Positions 63,688 through 64,000 of a stretch of 64,000 bases of DNA are shown here, in pieces. The DNA is from CALXQW01 sp031553045 (GTDB lineage Bacteria > Verrucomicrobiota > Verrucomicrobiia > Opitutales > Intestinicryptomonadaceae). The translations under genes were made by a program, and so were the position numbers. How positions within the stretch are numbered: the first letter of the stretch is position 1; each line of letters opens with the position of its first letter. The notes beneath the pieces are model-generated. The model was not told where the DNA came from. It saw only the letters and a program-made list of their open reading frames with translations, and searched no databases. The stretch is taken from contig JAVBLZ010000006.1 of NCBI GenBank assembly GCA_031553045.1, positions 682,001 to 746,000 on the forward strand, written 5' to 3'.

Positions 63688-64000
63688 ATGAAAAGAACTC
63701 ATAAATGTAATGAACTAAGGCTTGCCGACGCCGGCAAAGACATTTGTTTGATAGGCTGGGTGGAATCTGTGCGCGACCACGGCGGCGTAATCTTTGTTGA
63801 TTTGCGCGATAGGGACGGCATAACACAAGTTGTGTTCCACCCAAACAGCAGCGTTTACGCTTCAGCGCAAAAGCTCAAAAGCGAAAGCGTGATACAGGTT
63901 TTTGGCAAAGTCTGCCAAAGAGAATCTGGCACGGCAAACTCTGGCCTGCCCACGGGCGATATTGAAGTGGATTGTTCCGACATCGTAATACACAATATTT
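63688..64000 (+). CDS. aspS: aspartyl-tRNA synthetase, 3' end outside window
   Basis: The ATG at 63688 opens a frame that runs off the window, giving 104 visible residues. MKRTHKCNELR and IGWVESVRDHGGVIFVDLRDRDGITQVVFHP are the classic N-terminal OB-fold anticodon-binding domain of bacterial AspRS, preceding the class II core, which is not in view. It follows the pfp terminator, so it probably has its own promoter. Confidence 0.92.
   Translation, partial: MKRTHKCNELRLADAGKDICLIGWVESVRDHGGVIFVDLRDRDGITQVVFHPNSSVYASAQKLKSESVIQVFGKVCQRESGTANSGLPTGDIEVDCSDIVIHNI

Overview
The window is one contiguous stretch of a low-GC, Gram-negative chromosome with densely packed genes, short spacers and many ATGA or TAATG overlaps. 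Outer-membrane biology is represented by LpxI, LolA/LolC/LolD-type proteins, a beta-barrel protein, lipoproteins and an L-Ara4N-like lipid modification pair. Diaminopimelate peptidoglycan is indicated by DapA, DapB and Mpl. Secreted sulfatase, BNR sialidase-like and FAD/PKD proteins, a PPi-type phosphofructokinase and a tiny AURKAIP1/COX24-type protein also occur. Together these suggest a member of the PVC group, most likely Verrucomicrobiota (Opitutae-like). That placement is inferred from gene content and was not tested by phylogeny.

Layout. 1-3269 (+): a tight operon with a LysM protein (5' end missing), a Nudix hydrolase, a DUF721/DciA-like protein, a nitrilase-family amidase and a FabH-like ketosynthase. 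3258-16968: a lipid/polyene-type biosynthesis and export cluster related to aryl polyene clusters. It holds two ketosynthase-degenerate ketosynthase fusions, two acyl carrier proteins, a FabZ-like dehydratase, LPLAT and PlsC acyltransferases, an MMPL exporter, a LolA-like carrier, a DUF3261-like protein, a glycosyltransferase, a GcvT-like protein and a flavodoxin-SCP2 fusion. No aromatic ammonia-lyase and no FabG-type ketoreductase is visible. 17026-21701: a lipoprotein, a VTT membrane protein, and an FAD oxidoreductase-MFS pair with a convergent Nudix-type regulator. 21901-28518: leuS, a FecR-like exported protein, lpxI, sufE, then exbB-exbD-exbD. 28647-35246: a BNR sialidase-like protein, a beta-helix acyltransferase-like protein, ArnC-like and ArnA-formyltransferase-like proteins, a 33-residue COX24-type protein, rlmH and a sulfatase. 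35251-42122: an M48 lipoprotein protease, dapA-dapB-ruvA, an FAD/PKD/golvesin-type secreted protein and an O-antigen ligase-like protein. 42218-49442: a 1288-residue secreted protein, nuoA without its usual partners, an EIIA-diadenylate cyclase fusion, and mpl. 49460-57056 (-): sppA and a TIM-barrel protein, then lysS-lolC-lolD-rph plus a C_GCAxxG_C_C protein. 57217-64000: a beta-barrel OMP, a TPR protein, a chloramphenicol acetyltransferase-like protein, initiator tRNA-Met, an RNase D-like exonuclease, pfp, and the start of aspS.

How it fits together. The cluster at 2190-16968 has the parts to build a fatty-acid-like chain on ACP, modify it, attach it to a lipid or sugar head group, and move it to the outer membrane (MMPL, LolA-like, DUF3261-like). 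The two most unusual items are this ammonia-lyase-free cluster with fused KS-CLF-like proteins, and the protein at 46638-47981, which joins a PTS EIIA domain, a pyruvate-kinase-C-like domain and a diadenylate cyclase domain. That architecture would couple phosphotransferase state to c-di-AMP synthesis.

No CRISPR array, insertion sequence, prophage or rRNA was seen. No gene-free stretch exceeds 300 bases; the longest are about 200-230 bases (21702-21900 and 58375-58602).
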